64,000 bases of DNA from assembly GCA_024403855.1 (NCBI GenBank), contig JAKSRC010000003.1:62001-126000 (forward strand), written 5' to 3'. The DNA is from Saccharofermentans sp. (GTDB lineage Bacteria; Bacillota; Clostridia; Saccharofermentanales; Saccharofermentanaceae). The notes beneath the pieces are model-generated. The model worked only from the letters and a program-made list of their open reading frames with translations, was not told where the DNA came from and did not search any database. The translations under genes were made by a program, and so were the position numbers. Positions 25,998 through 35,258 of this stretch are shown piece after piece; position 1 is the first letter of the stretch, and the number at the start of each line of letters is the position of its first letter.

Positions 25998-27336
25998 TTG
26001 CTGAATCAGCTGTCTTTTTGCGGCGCCACTTGCGCTTGAGTTTTTTTGTCTCTTTGATCTCCTGCTTTACCGGTTCGTAATCCTTAAGGCCAAGGAGTTC
26101 AGAAAGCATCTCACTCTCAGCTTTGTATTTTGAAGACATTACGAGTTCGATCTTTCTGTCTTCAGTTCTTATCTTCATGAATCTCAGGCAGTTTTCAAGG
26201 TAAACCTGCTTATCGTTGTGCTGGGTCTTAAGGTCAGCCCATGAGATTACGTAAGGCTTCTTGAAAAGGCGATTGTAAACGATGTCGACATTGTCACCTT
26301 CCTTGATAAGCCATACTCTCGAACGCTTGGCAAGTCTTGCAACGCCATGGAAAGTATAGACGGACATTGCAATCTCCATAGAAGGGTAGAGCTTCCTGAG
26401 TTTTCTGGGGACATGCTTTTCGATTCTTGGGATCTCACTGTTGCGCTTAAAGATCTTTCTCAAGAACGTGAAAATATATACGTCCTTGTAGTACTGAGCG
26501 TTCCTCTTAAGGATCCTGAATAAGAATACACCGGCTACGGCCAGGTGGATACTTACGATGAAGCTGATGACCGGTGCGAAAATCTGGAGAAGGAGCAATA
26601 CCAGGTGAAGGATAGCCTTTACGATCTGCCAGATAAGGCTTGTGCCCTTAACAGGAATGGCAGCGATAATGACTTCAAGATTGTCGATACATGTATAGAT
26701 GCAGAAGTATATGACCGTTATCACAACAATCGAAATGGCAGCAAGTATATAAGTTCCAACGCCGGGAACGACGCCTACGATTGCTGCGCCCTTTACGATA
26801 TCACCATCTTCTTCGAGTGTACTGGTAGTGACAAAAGGAAGAAGTGTTATCGATACGGTGCAGATATAACCAACGTATTTATCGAGCTTATCGATCGTCT
26901 CTTCAGATACGAACTTGGACTCTGCAAAAGAATGAATGACGATAAGTGCTGCTGCGATAATAGAGAGGAAAACAGCCGCATAAGGATTTGCGATAGGAAG
27001 TTTACCTACTTCTTTGATGATCGGAACACCGTTGAGAAAGTCTGCGATGTTGCAGAGTACAACGGAATCCGGTGAATAAAGAGCAGCATTCTCGAACGCT
27101 CCCAAAATAGCCAGTGCTGCCATGGTAGCAGTCGGGTTGACTGAAGCAGTTACTGCAGTAGAGAATGCTCCCGCATAGAAAGCGAGATCCGTTGCAAAGG
27201 ACATGGTATTAACTTCACCGGCAATTCCATAACCTGAAGCAAGGCTGATCATGGGGATGAACAAGAGACAGAGTAGCGCAATAAGTGCGCCGGAGCCTCT
27301 CTTTAAATAGCTTTTATTTAATCCATTCAGGTGCAT
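25993..27336 (-). CDS. Polytopic membrane protein of unknown function
   Basis: This protein has 447 residues from ATG 27336, chosen because AAGGAGGTGACTGAT precedes it; a GTG nine bases upstream overlaps that ribosome site. About seven or eight hydrophobic segments lie within residues 15-290, including conspicuous repeated alanine- and isoleucine-rich helices. The C-terminal 150 residues are basic and cytoplasmic, with VWLIKEGDNVDIVYNRLFKKP suggesting a small beta domain, and the end is RKWRRKK. No transporter signature was recognised. The gene is alone on this strand. Confidence 0.7.
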   Translation of the reverse strand: MHLNGLNKSYLKRGSGALIALLCLLFIPMISLASGYGIAGEVNTMSFATDLAFYAGAFSTAVTASVNPTATMAALAILGAFENAALYSPDSVVLCNIADFLNGVPIIKEVGKLPIANPYAAVFLSIIAAALIVIHSFAESKFVSEETIDKLDKYVGYICTVSITLLPFVTTSTLEEDGDIVKGAAIVGVVPGVGTYILAAISIVVITVIYFCIYTCIDNLEVIIAAIPVKGTSLIWQIVKAILHLVLLLLQIFAPVISFIVSIHLAVAGVFLFRILKRNAQYYKDVYIFTFLRKIFKRNSEIPRIEKHVPRKLRKLYPSMEIAMSVYTFHGVARLAKRSRVWLIKEGDNVDIVYNRLFKKPYVISWADLKTQHNDKQVYLENCLRFMKIRTEDRKIELVMSSKYKAESEMLSELLGLKDYEPVKQEIKETKKLKRKWRRKKTADSAI

Positions 27337-27433
27337 ATCAGTCACCTCCTTATTCCAAGTTAATTATATTGTATTTTCAGCATATATAAAGTAGTATTGA
27401 AAATCGCAAGTAACGCATTAGGGGGTAAATAGT

Positions 27434-27826
27434 ATGCGTAAAACAGTAACCGGCGCATTGGTTATTTTCATGTGCCTTTTCATGTTTGTCGGATGTTACA
27501 GAGGCAATACGCTTGAAGAAAGAATTTCCGATGCTGACAGACAGAGATTGATTACACTGGTAAAAACAAACGAAGAATTTAAAGATTTTTCTGACTTTAC
27601 GATGGAAGTCGAAGAGAACCATATCACTTTCAAAGCTTATTTAGGAGTTCCTCTTGATCAGCTTGAGGTTACAGCGTTAAAGTCACAGATACAGCAGGTA
27701 AACATGGATGGCCAAATAGTTAAGCTCAAAGATGCTATCGAAAAGGGCTACAAAATCCGTCCCAGCATTATCACGCTTGAGTACTATGGCGCGGATTCAA
27801 GGCTGATAGGCAAGATTGAAGGCTGA
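27434..27826 (+). CDS. Small lipoprotein, DUF4854-like
   Basis: This 130-residue protein has a signal peptide ending in the lipobox FVGC (Cys21), so it is anchored to the outer face of the membrane. The rest (TLEERISDADRQRLITLVKT onward) has a helix followed by alternating strands, like DUF4854 lipoproteins common in Clostridia; function unknown. Start follows TTAGGGGGTAAATAGT. The arabinofuranosidase gene begins 17 bp after its stop. Confidence 0.75.
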   Translation: MRKTVTGALVIFMCLFMFVGCYRGNTLEERISDADRQRLITLVKTNEEFKDFSDFTMEVEENHITFKAYLGVPLDQLEVTALKSQIQQVNMDGQIVKLKDAIEKGYKIRPSIITLEYYGADSRLIGKIEG

Positions 27827-27843
27827 CGTCTAAAAGTTATCTT

Positions 27844-29706
27844 ATGAAGAACTTTCTGGCTCTCGACAAAGTAATAGTAACTGACAGTAAATGGAAAGAG
27901 TGCGCTGATAAAAACGCACTCTTCCTTTCATATATGGAGCCTGAAAGAGTCCTTTCCGGCTTCTACCGCACCTGTAAGATCCCAACTGATTCCATGCCCT
28001 ACGGTGGCTGGGAAGACAGTCTTATTGCAGGACACGGTGTTGGACATTATTTTTCTGCTCTTGGAATGCGAATCAGAAGTCTCCGCGGCGACAGTTCTTA
28101 TGAAGCTGAATTATCTGCCAGTCTCGAAAAGGCGAACGCAATCGTTTCCGGTCTTAAGATGTGCCAGGAAAGAATCGGCAATGGTTTCTTAAGCGCGGCT
28201 ACAGTTCAGGATGAAGATAATCCTTACATTCAATTCGATATCCTTGAAGGAAAAGCTGAAGGGCAGCAGTGGGTTCCCTGGTATGCTCTGCATAAGGTTT
28301 TGCAGGGCGTTCTAGATCTCTGGTTCTATGGAGAAATTGAAGGTGCAAAAGAAGTAACATGCAACCTGGCAGACTGGGTATCTGACCGTGTCCTCTCCTG
28401 GGACGAAGCTACAAGGCAAAAGGTACTCTCAGTTGAATACGGTGGCATGAATGAGACATTGTATCTTATCTATAGTCTCACCCAAAATAGAAAGTATCTT
28501 GAGGCGGCAAAGGTTTTCGACGAGCCTGAGCTTTATTCTGAATTGCTGGGATTTAAGAATCGTATGAAAGGCGTTCATGCCAATGCGACTATACCTAAGT
28601 TTGCAGGCTTCCTGACAGGTGCTTTTGTTATTGACGATGCTGATGAAGTATCGAAAAGAATCGCTACTTCAGAAAAATTCTGGGACACCGTTTTAAAGAA
28701 CCAGACATATGCCACGGGCGGTCTTGGTGACATGGAGCATTTTTTCGAAGATGGACTTCTTGATGGCTCACGCACGCAATGCAATGCTGAAAGCTGCTGT
28801 TGCTACAACATGATCAAGCTGTCCCAGCTTCTCTTTATGCTTACCGGCAAAGCAAAGTATCTGGACTATGTAGAAAGAACCCTTTGGAATGCTAAGCTTG
28901 GCTCAATAGGACCTGACGGCGGATATACATACTTCAATCCGATGGCGACAGGTTATTACAGGCTTTATTCTTCTGCCAGACCTTCAACAAATCCCTTCTG
29001 GTGCTGTGTCGGAACCGGCCTTGAGGATTTTGCAAAGTTTGCAGATAAGATCTACTTTGCCGATGACGGGGAACTTTATATTGCACAGTGGATTTCTTCA
29101 GAATGCATTTTCGAAGGCGATTCTTACAGACTGCGTGTCGATTTTGAAAGTGGAAAACTATCAGTCGAAGGCCCTTCAGATTCTGTCGTCAACCTTCGCA
29201 TTCCCAGATGGATTCAGAGAAGGGAAGAGATACTTTCCGAAAACGAAGATTTCCTGTGCATAACGCTTTCTTCAGAAGGCACGTTTGAACTTGATTTCTC
29301 CATGAAGATGGAACTTCTTGGATTGCCTGATAACGCTTCCGTCAAAGGCTTCCGGTATGGACCTTTTGTGCTTTGCGTGCCGCTTGGCGAAGAGAAATGG
29401 GGCATTACCGAAAATGCCGGCATCGAAGTCGTCGCGCCTGCCTGGAAAATCGTTTTCGGCGACACATATAAGGGACCGATTACCTATGGTAAAACTACCA
29501 GAAGAGTTCTGGAGTCAGAAACTTTGATTCTTCCTCAAGGCGAGACTGTCGAGAGTTTTACTAAAGAGTTTGATAAGCATATCAGATGTGAGAATGGCAA
29601 ATTCTTCCTCACCGGTTTTGCTAATCGAGAGGATTTGCCACTTATTCCTTACTGCCAGACGGGAAATCAGCGGTATGGAATTTACTGGTATATAGAGCGT
29701 GGATGA
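27844..29706 (+). CDS. GH127/GH146-type beta-L-arabinofuranosidase (DUF1680)
   Basis: This 620-residue protein has no signal peptide and is a cytoplasmic glycosidase that probably removes beta-linked L-arabinofuranose from plant oligosaccharides. The family uses a zinc-bound cysteine nucleophile held by a Glu and three cysteines; the matching blocks are visible as NAESCCCYNMIKLSQ and FWCCVGTGLEDFAK. N-terminal PYGGWEDSLIAGHGVGHYFSA and WVPWYALHKVLQGVLDL are also typical. The catalytic (alpha/alpha)6 barrel is followed by a beta-rich C-terminal half. No good ribosome site precedes the ATG, which suggests coupling to the lipoprotein gene. It fits the fibre-degrading theme of the window. Confidence 0.88.
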   Translation: MKNFLALDKVIVTDSKWKECADKNALFLSYMEPERVLSGFYRTCKIPTDSMPYGGWEDSLIAGHGVGHYFSALGMRIRSLRGDSSYEAELSASLEKANAIVSGLKMCQERIGNGFLSAATVQDEDNPYIQFDILEGKAEGQQWVPWYALHKVLQGVLDLWFYGEIEGAKEVTCNLADWVSDRVLSWDEATRQKVLSVEYGGMNETLYLIYSLTQNRKYLEAAKVFDEPELYSELLGFKNRMKGVHANATIPKFAGFLTGAFVIDDADEVSKRIATSEKFWDTVLKNQTYATGGLGDMEHFFEDGLLDGSRTQCNAESCCCYNMIKLSQLLFMLTGKAKYLDYVERTLWNAKLGSIGPDGGYTYFNPMATGYYRLYSSARPSTNPFWCCVGTGLEDFAKFADKIYFADDGELYIAQWISSECIFEGDSYRLRVDFESGKLSVEGPSDSVVNLRIPRWIQRREEILSENEDFLCITLSSEGTFELDFSMKMELLGLPDNASVKGFRYGPFVLCVPLGEEKWGITENAGIEVVAPAWKIVFGDTYKGPITYGKTTRRVLESETLILPQGETVESFTKEFDKHIRCENGKFFLTGFANREDLPLIPYCQTGNQRYGIYWYIERG

Positions 29707-29839
29707 TTCCCAAAAACTTTCTGTAAAGCATTCTGTGTAAAAATTAATACGATAACTATTAACAATCTTGTGAAGAAGTTTATCTCCACAAATGTTAAAA
29801 TCTTGCCAAATTCATTAAAAATCGTGGAGATGCTGTCTT

Positions 29840-31255
29840 ATGCGTAAAACCAAGATTATCTGTACTATCGGACCGGCTTCGGATAACGAAGAGACTCTTA
29901 CAAAGATGTGTGAAGCAGGAATGAATGTCGCAAGACTTAACTTTTCGCATGGTACACACGAACAGCACCAGGAAAAAATCGATCTTGTTAAAAGAGTAAG
30001 AGAGAAGCTTAATCTCCCTATTGCGATAATGCTTGATACAAAGGGTCCCGAGTACAGAATCAAGACTTTCAAGGACCATAAGGTTGAGCTTAGTGACGGT
30101 GCGGAATTCATCCTGACAACTGATGAGGTAGTAGGTGATGAGACAAAGGTATCCGTTACTTACAAGATGCTTCCCGAACAGCTCAGTAAGGGCGACAGAG
30201 TCCTTATCAACAACGGCCTTGTTATTCTTGAAGTAAAAGAAATCAAGGGTGCTGATGTAATCTGCGATGTAGTTGTCGGAGGAACATTGTCCGACCAGAA
30301 GTCCATGAATTTCCCTAACAAGGTAATGCAGGGAGATTTCTTAAGTGAGCAGGATAAGAAGGACCTCATTTTTGGTATTCAGAATGAGATCGATTTCGTC
30401 GCAGCTTCTTTCGTTTCATCCAAGGAAGACATGATCGAGATGCGTAAGTTCCTCGATGCTAACGGCGGTGAGAATATTGAAGTTATTGCCAAGATTGAAA
30501 ACCGTGCAGGCGTTGATAACATTGACGAGATCTGTAAGTACTGCGAAGGTATCATGATCGCAAGAGGCGACCTTGGCGTTGAGATTCCTTTCGTTGAGGT
30601 TCCGAGTGTTCAGAAGCAGCTCATCAAGCGTTGCAGACTTTTGGGCAGACGAGTTATCACTGCTACAGAAATGCTCGAGTCCATGATCAACAATCCCAGA
30701 CCGACAAGAGCTGAGATTTCCGACGTTGCAAATGCAGTTTACGATGGTTCTTCCGCGATCATGCTCTCAGGCGAATCCGCTGCAGGTAAGCATCCTGTAG
30801 AAGCAGTTAAGACAATGTCCGAAGTTGCTGAATTTACTGAAGAGCGCATCAACTATGAGGAGCGTTTCCATAAGCAGGAATTCAAGATCCTTAATAACCT
30901 TGACGCTATCTCACACGCTACATGCCAGATGGCAATCGATCTTGGTGCGAAAGCAATCGTTGTTCATTCCAAGAGCGGTGTTACAGCACGAATGGTATCA
31001 AGATTCAGATGCCCTATTGATATCGTCGGCATGACTACATCCGAGAGAATCTGGCGAAGACTTAATCTGAGCTGGGGCGTTATCCCGATTCTCAATAAGG
31101 AATTCAATTCTACAGATGTTATGTTCTACCACGGCCTTAATGTCGCTCAGAGTGTTCTCTCTCTCGAAAAGGGTGACAACGTCGTAATGACAGGCGGACT
31201 TATTGCCGGCAAGACAGGCAACACCAATACAATTAAAGTAGAGACAGTAGATTAA
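29840..31255 (+). CDS. pyk: Pyruvate kinase
   Basis: This 471-residue glycolytic enzyme transfers phosphate from phosphoenolpyruvate to ADP. Signatures: KIICTIGPAS at the start, MNVARLNFSHG, the catalytic lysine in VIAKIENRAG, IMIARGDLGVE and RVITATEMLESMINNPRPTRAE. Several usually invariant positions differ: TKGPEYRIKTF for TKGPEIRTG, and DGSSAIMLSGESAAGKHP where most have DGTDAVMLSGETAAGKYP. The C-terminal PEP-utiliser extension of many Gram-positive enzymes is absent. The stop codon touches that of the convergent membrane gene (31255/31256). Confidence 0.95.
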   Translation: MRKTKIICTIGPASDNEETLTKMCEAGMNVARLNFSHGTHEQHQEKIDLVKRVREKLNLPIAIMLDTKGPEYRIKTFKDHKVELSDGAEFILTTDEVVGDETKVSVTYKMLPEQLSKGDRVLINNGLVILEVKEIKGADVICDVVVGGTLSDQKSMNFPNKVMQGDFLSEQDKKDLIFGIQNEIDFVAASFVSSKEDMIEMRKFLDANGGENIEVIAKIENRAGVDNIDEICKYCEGIMIARGDLGVEIPFVEVPSVQKQLIKRCRLLGRRVITATEMLESMINNPRPTRAEISDVANAVYDGSSAIMLSGESAAGKHPVEAVKTMSEVAEFTEERINYEERFHKQEFKILNNLDAISHATCQMAIDLGAKAIVVHSKSGVTARMVSRFRCPIDIVGMTTSERIWRRLNLSWGVIPILNKEFNSTDVMFYHGLNVAQSVLSLEKGDNVVMTGGLIAGKTGNTNTIKVETVD

Positions 31256-32803
31256 TTATCTGACGCGCTCAACGACAACCCATCTGAGTCTTACATCAGG
31301 CTTGTAAGTAGATGTTACTGTGTTGTCGTAAACGATTTTGTAGCGGTCGGTTGCTTCGTAGATATCATCAACAAACCAGTCGTCAGTTGTGCCAGGATAG
31401 AGGTCCAGCACAGCTGCGTCTGCTTCGTCATATTTAGCGAAAAACTTATCCAGTGAATCAATGTCTTCGATCATCATCTGTCCGGTGAGATAGTCTGTTC
31501 CGGAGTATTCAGCCATATACGGATCGCAACGGTTATCGATGTGGACAGGGATATCGTAGAAGGCAAGCCATGTTCCGGAGTTGAATGAATTATAGATTTT
31601 CTTATAGCCATTCTGCTTCACACAGGTAATGACGTTTTCATCGTAAGCGGCGATAGCGCTTGCAGTCTGCATGGTGTTCGAAGGAACGAATTTTACAATT
31701 GAAAATACTGTAATGAATACGAAGAACAAAGCACAGAAAGCGCTAAGTATATAATAAGATGCATTGCTCAGCTTTATCTTTTCCTTGTTGATTTTTAAGA
31801 CATTATCGTTGATCCAGGAAATGAGGCTCTGGATTTCTTCAGGGCACAAAGCGAGGATGAAAAGTGCCGTATAGTTCATAAAACGGCAGTATTTGCATGA
31901 AGCGATAAGGAACATGCAGAGAATGCAAAGTCTTATGATCGCGTTCTTTTCGAACTTTTTTACACGACCATCAACGACGAATCCTACGAAAACAAGAAGG
32001 ATCAGCGTGATTTCCCAAATCTCAAAATTCTTGGGTGCCCATTCGAGATTTATATGCCAGAAATCTGTATTTGCAGACTGAAGAATGCCATAAGTCCAGA
32101 TCTTGATTCCAAGCGGATTAAGAAGTGATACCAGGAAAGCGGCAACAGCTGCAGCGAGATAAATGAGAGTTGATTTGAACTGTCTGAATACTAATTCGAT
32201 TACAACGAAGACTAAGTATACGGCAAATAAAATCGGAACCATTCCACCGTGGATCCATGCCATCAGGAACGAGATAACGCAGAAGATGATGGATTTGAAT
32301 AAGATCTTCTTTTCGCTCAGCATTACATAAACAAGTGTAAGAATTGCGAGCTCGGAAAAGAGGTGCGGTCTTGCGATGTAGTTAGGGAATGTGAGGAGCC
32401 TTGCAACTGCAGCGACGCCAACGATTATTACGGGATGGACGGTGTCCTTATACTTTCTGAAGATCATTCCTGCCATACCATAGTTGAATGCTGCGGCAAC
32501 AAGGATTACGCCTGACAGGCCAAGAAGTTTATAGGCGATGCCTAAAATGTAATACCAGCCAATCTCGTGAGGGAGCCAGTTGAGTCCTTCGTGCCAGCTG
32601 TAGATCTCTGTCGGAATGAAACTGCCGCCGGAAAGACCGTCAAGTCCGATCTTAATCTGGATAGCGGTATCGCCAACGTAGTTACCGATCATCTCGGTGT
32701 AGAAGAAGGGGCAGTAAATGAGTACGAGTGCGCAAATCAAAAAGAATGACTTGGCGTCAATTGATCTGCTCTTCTTATAATCTATGGATTTCTCGTGTCT
32801 CAT
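31256..32803 (-). CDS. GT-C-like polytopic membrane protein
   Basis: This 515-residue protein has about ten membrane helices (residues 20-375) and an extracellular C-terminal domain of about 130 residues. Segments such as FPNYIARPHLFSELAILTL, MAWIHGGMVPILF and the C-terminal YNSFNSGTWLAFYDIP and IDNRCDPY recall a family of unassigned membrane proteins seen near glycosyltransferases in Clostridia; a lipid-linked sugar transfer role is possible but unproven. The ATG at 32803 follows a weak AGGGAG. It shares a divergent upstream region with the ABC permease operon. Confidence 0.7.
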   Translation of the reverse strand: MRHEKSIDYKKSRSIDAKSFFLICALVLIYCPFFYTEMIGNYVGDTAIQIKIGLDGLSGGSFIPTEIYSWHEGLNWLPHEIGWYYILGIAYKLLGLSGVILVAAAFNYGMAGMIFRKYKDTVHPVIIVGVAAVARLLTFPNYIARPHLFSELAILTLVYVMLSEKKILFKSIIFCVISFLMAWIHGGMVPILFAVYLVFVVIELVFRQFKSTLIYLAAAVAAFLVSLLNPLGIKIWTYGILQSANTDFWHINLEWAPKNFEIWEITLILLVFVGFVVDGRVKKFEKNAIIRLCILCMFLIASCKYCRFMNYTALFILALCPEEIQSLISWINDNVLKINKEKIKLSNASYYILSAFCALFFVFITVFSIVKFVPSNTMQTASAIAAYDENVITCVKQNGYKKIYNSFNSGTWLAFYDIPVHIDNRCDPYMAEYSGTDYLTGQMMIEDIDSLDKFFAKYDEADAAVLDLYPGTTDDWFVDDIYEATDRYKIVYDNTVTSTYKPDVRLRWVVVERVR

Positions 32804-32934
32804 GAATGCTCCCTGATGTCAAATCTTAACCAAAATTATACTATTTTGATGCTTTAAATAGTTATACTTTAAAACTGTAAACCAAATATCGAAAAAATGT
32901 AGTCGCTTTGCCACACTTTGCCCGTAAAACGACA

Positions 32935-32963
32935 TTAAACTATTAGAGATAATAATTTATAAT
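32935..32963 (+). promoter_or_regulatory. Probable promoter of the permease/adaptor operon
   Basis: TATAAT at 32958-32963 with TTAAAC at 32935-32940 and a 17-bp spacer. Transcription would begin near 32970. Confidence 0.55.
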
Positions 32964-33047
32964 TCGGCGCGGTGTGGATAATTAATTTGTATGGATAATA
33001 GGATGAAAGAAGACAACTTAATAAGTGACAGAGGGGAAGTCACCGGT

Positions 33048-34154
33048 ATGAGGCCGGGTTCTGAAGTTGTTATTGCTGAACAACAGAAGACTGAATCTGC
33101 CAAGGCCGAGAATCACAACACTACTGATACCGAAGAGCAGCTTGAAGCTAAGCTCATGGACAGACCAAAGCCGAAGAACGTAACACCTTTGGCTAATCTT
33201 AAGCTGACTCCGAAAGATATACCGGTTTTCGAAGAGACCCCCGAACGCAAGGCGAAGCTTGAGATGCGTAAGAAGATGCATTTCAAGAGAAAGCTCCGCG
33301 ACTGGGGAGTTTTTACCGGCTATCTGACACCGAGTTTTGTCGGCGTATTTGTATTTTTCTTCTTACCTTTGATCTTGCTTCTTAAGACTTCATTCCAGAA
33401 GTCGCCTACGAATTCTGATTTTGTAGGTTTTAGGAACTACGAGAGAGTAATTACCAACGATGCTTTTATCGCTGCGTCTAAGAATACACTTACATTTGCT
33501 TTGATTTCAGTCCCTTTGGCTGTTATCCTCGCGTTGCTTGTTGCATTGCTTCTTAATTCCGGTCTTCCCGGAAAGAGCTTGTTCAGGAGTTTCCTTCTTA
33601 ATCCGATGATGGTTCCTGTCGCATCAGTCGTACTTATCTGGCAGGTATTCTTCAGTTATAACGGCGTAATTAACGGTATCACAGCCCAGCTTTTCGAGGG
33701 TGCGGAGAAGATAGACTGGCTTAAATCGTCCTATTCACAGATAGTAATCATGTTGTTGTTCCTATGGAAAAATCTGGGTTACAACATGGTATTGTTCCTC
33801 GCGGCACTGAACAGTATTCCGCACGAGATTTTGGAATCTGCGCAGATAGACGGAGCAGGTCCTGTGAAGCGATTCTTCAAGATCAAGCTTCACTATCTTT
33901 CACCTACGATTTTCTTCGTAGGCATCATGTCGCTCATTAACTCTTTCAAGATATTCAGAGAGGTCTATCTCTTAACGGGTGATTATCCGTACGATAACCT
34001 CTATATGCTTCAGCACTTCATGAACAACGCATTTACGCATCTGGACTACAGTAAGCTTTCTGCCGGTGCGATTGTAATGTGTGTTGTCATGATCATTATC
34101 GTCGGCGGTCTGTTCTTCGCAGAATCCAAGTTCGACTCGGACGTGGAGGAATAA
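33048..34154 (+). CDS. Sugar-type ABC transporter permease (MalF/UgpA-like) with long N-terminal extension
   Basis: This protein has 368 residues from ATG 33048, preferred because AGAGGGGAAG lies 8 bases upstream; an in-frame ATG at 32991 lacks a ribosome site. About 85 hydrophilic residues precede the first membrane helix, much longer than usual for this family. Six helices follow, with the EAA loop ESAQIDGAGPVKRFFKIKLH that contacts an ATPase. Family members import sugars or glycerol phosphate with a MalG-type partner, an MsmX/UgpC-type ATPase and a binding protein; neither of the last two is encoded here. The partner permease begins one base after the stop. Confidence 0.88.
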   Translation: MRPGSEVVIAEQQKTESAKAENHNTTDTEEQLEAKLMDRPKPKNVTPLANLKLTPKDIPVFEETPERKAKLEMRKKMHFKRKLRDWGVFTGYLTPSFVGVFVFFFLPLILLLKTSFQKSPTNSDFVGFRNYERVITNDAFIAASKNTLTFALISVPLAVILALLVALLLNSGLPGKSLFRSFLLNPMMVPVASVVLIWQVFFSYNGVINGITAQLFEGAEKIDWLKSSYSQIVIMLLFLWKNLGYNMVLFLAALNSIPHEILESAQIDGAGPVKRFFKIKLHYLSPTIFFVGIMSLINSFKIFREVYLLTGDYPYDNLYMLQHFMNNAFTHLDYSKLSAGAIVMCVVMIIIVGGLFFAESKFDSDVEE

Positions 34155-34155
34155 G

Positions 34156-35211
34156 ATGGACGATATTAAGCGTATGGAAAGAAGAAAGCAGGCAACTCTT
34201 GCACGCCGTCATATCTACACACAGACAAGTGCACCGGAGACGTTTATTACTTCGTTATCCGAAGAGGCAAGAGAGAATTTTTTCGCGAGCGAGCGAAAAA
34301 GAATTGCACTCAGTTTAAGAAGACGCAAGATAAAGGGCGGAGTATTAACCGGATTAGGATTGTTCGTAGCCATATTTATTTCGGCTCTGGCACTTATACC
34401 TATTTTCTTCACATTCCTTAATTCATTTATGTCTTCTGAAGAAATAGTTGCGAACTACCAGGTAGTTTTCCAGAGCATGTCAGGTCACGCTTCACAGGGT
34501 GCGACTTATATGTCCAGAACACCTGTATTAAAGCTCATTCCTGAAGAGGTTACGATACAGCAGTATTCGACACTCCTTTTCATGAATCCGGAGTATCTTT
34601 TCAAGTACTGGAATTCCATTCTTTTAACGCTGCCTATTGTAGCCGGACAGATGGTTGTTTCATGTCTTGCTTCTTACTCATTTGCAAGATACAGAAGGAA
34701 GAGAAGGGAAGTTTTATTCTTCTCTTACATTATCCTGATGCTTATGCCTTTCCAGGTAACGCTCGTTCCGAACTACATGATCGCTGATTCACTGAATATT
34801 CTTGATACGATCTGGGCGATCATCCTGCCGGGCGTTTTCTCGACATTTGCGATTTTCCTTCTGACAAAATACATGCGTCAGATTCCTTCGGGTTATATCG
34901 AAGCTGCAACGCTTGACGGTGCATCCGAATGGCAGATCTTTACCAATGTCGCATTACCACTCTGTAAGAATGCGATATTTGCTCTGACGATATTGCTCTT
35001 TATCGATTACTGGAACATGGTTGAACAGCCGTTGGTACTTCTGACTGACATTAACAAACAGCCGCTTTCAGTATTCCTTTCACAGATAAATGAACCGGAA
35101 TTGGGAATCGCTTTCGCGGCCTCGTCAGTCTACATGATACCGCCGCTGCTGATTTTCTTCTGGGGTGAAGATTATCTTGTCGAAGGTATTTCGAGATCGG
35201 GAATTAAGTAA
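34156..35211 (+). CDS. Sugar-type ABC transporter permease (MalG/UgpE-like)
   Basis: This 351-residue inner-membrane protein is the second permease of the pair, with the EAA loop EAATLDGASEWQIFTNVALP in the fourth cytoplasmic segment and the helix pattern of the MalG family. Like its partner it has a long basic N-terminal extension of about 65 residues before the first helix, and a large loop of about 75 residues between helices 1 and 2 (residues 95-155), probably outside the cell. It starts one base after the first permease, with GACGTGGAGGAATAAG supplying the ribosome site, so the two are made together. The substrate is unknown. Confidence 0.88.
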   Translation: MDDIKRMERRKQATLARRHIYTQTSAPETFITSLSEEARENFFASERKRIALSLRRRKIKGGVLTGLGLFVAIFISALALIPIFFTFLNSFMSSEEIVANYQVVFQSMSGHASQGATYMSRTPVLKLIPEEVTIQQYSTLLFMNPEYLFKYWNSILLTLPIVAGQMVVSCLASYSFARYRRKRREVLFFSYIILMLMPFQVTLVPNYMIADSLNILDTIWAIILPGVFSTFAIFLLTKYMRQIPSGYIEAATLDGASEWQIFTNVALPLCKNAIFALTILLFIDYWNMVEQPLVLLTDINKQPLSVFLSQINEPELGIAFAASSVYMIPPLLIFFWGEDYLVEGISRSGIK

Positions 35212-35258
35212 ATTAATGATGCGAAAAGCACATGCGTAAAATATGGAGGAACTAGAAG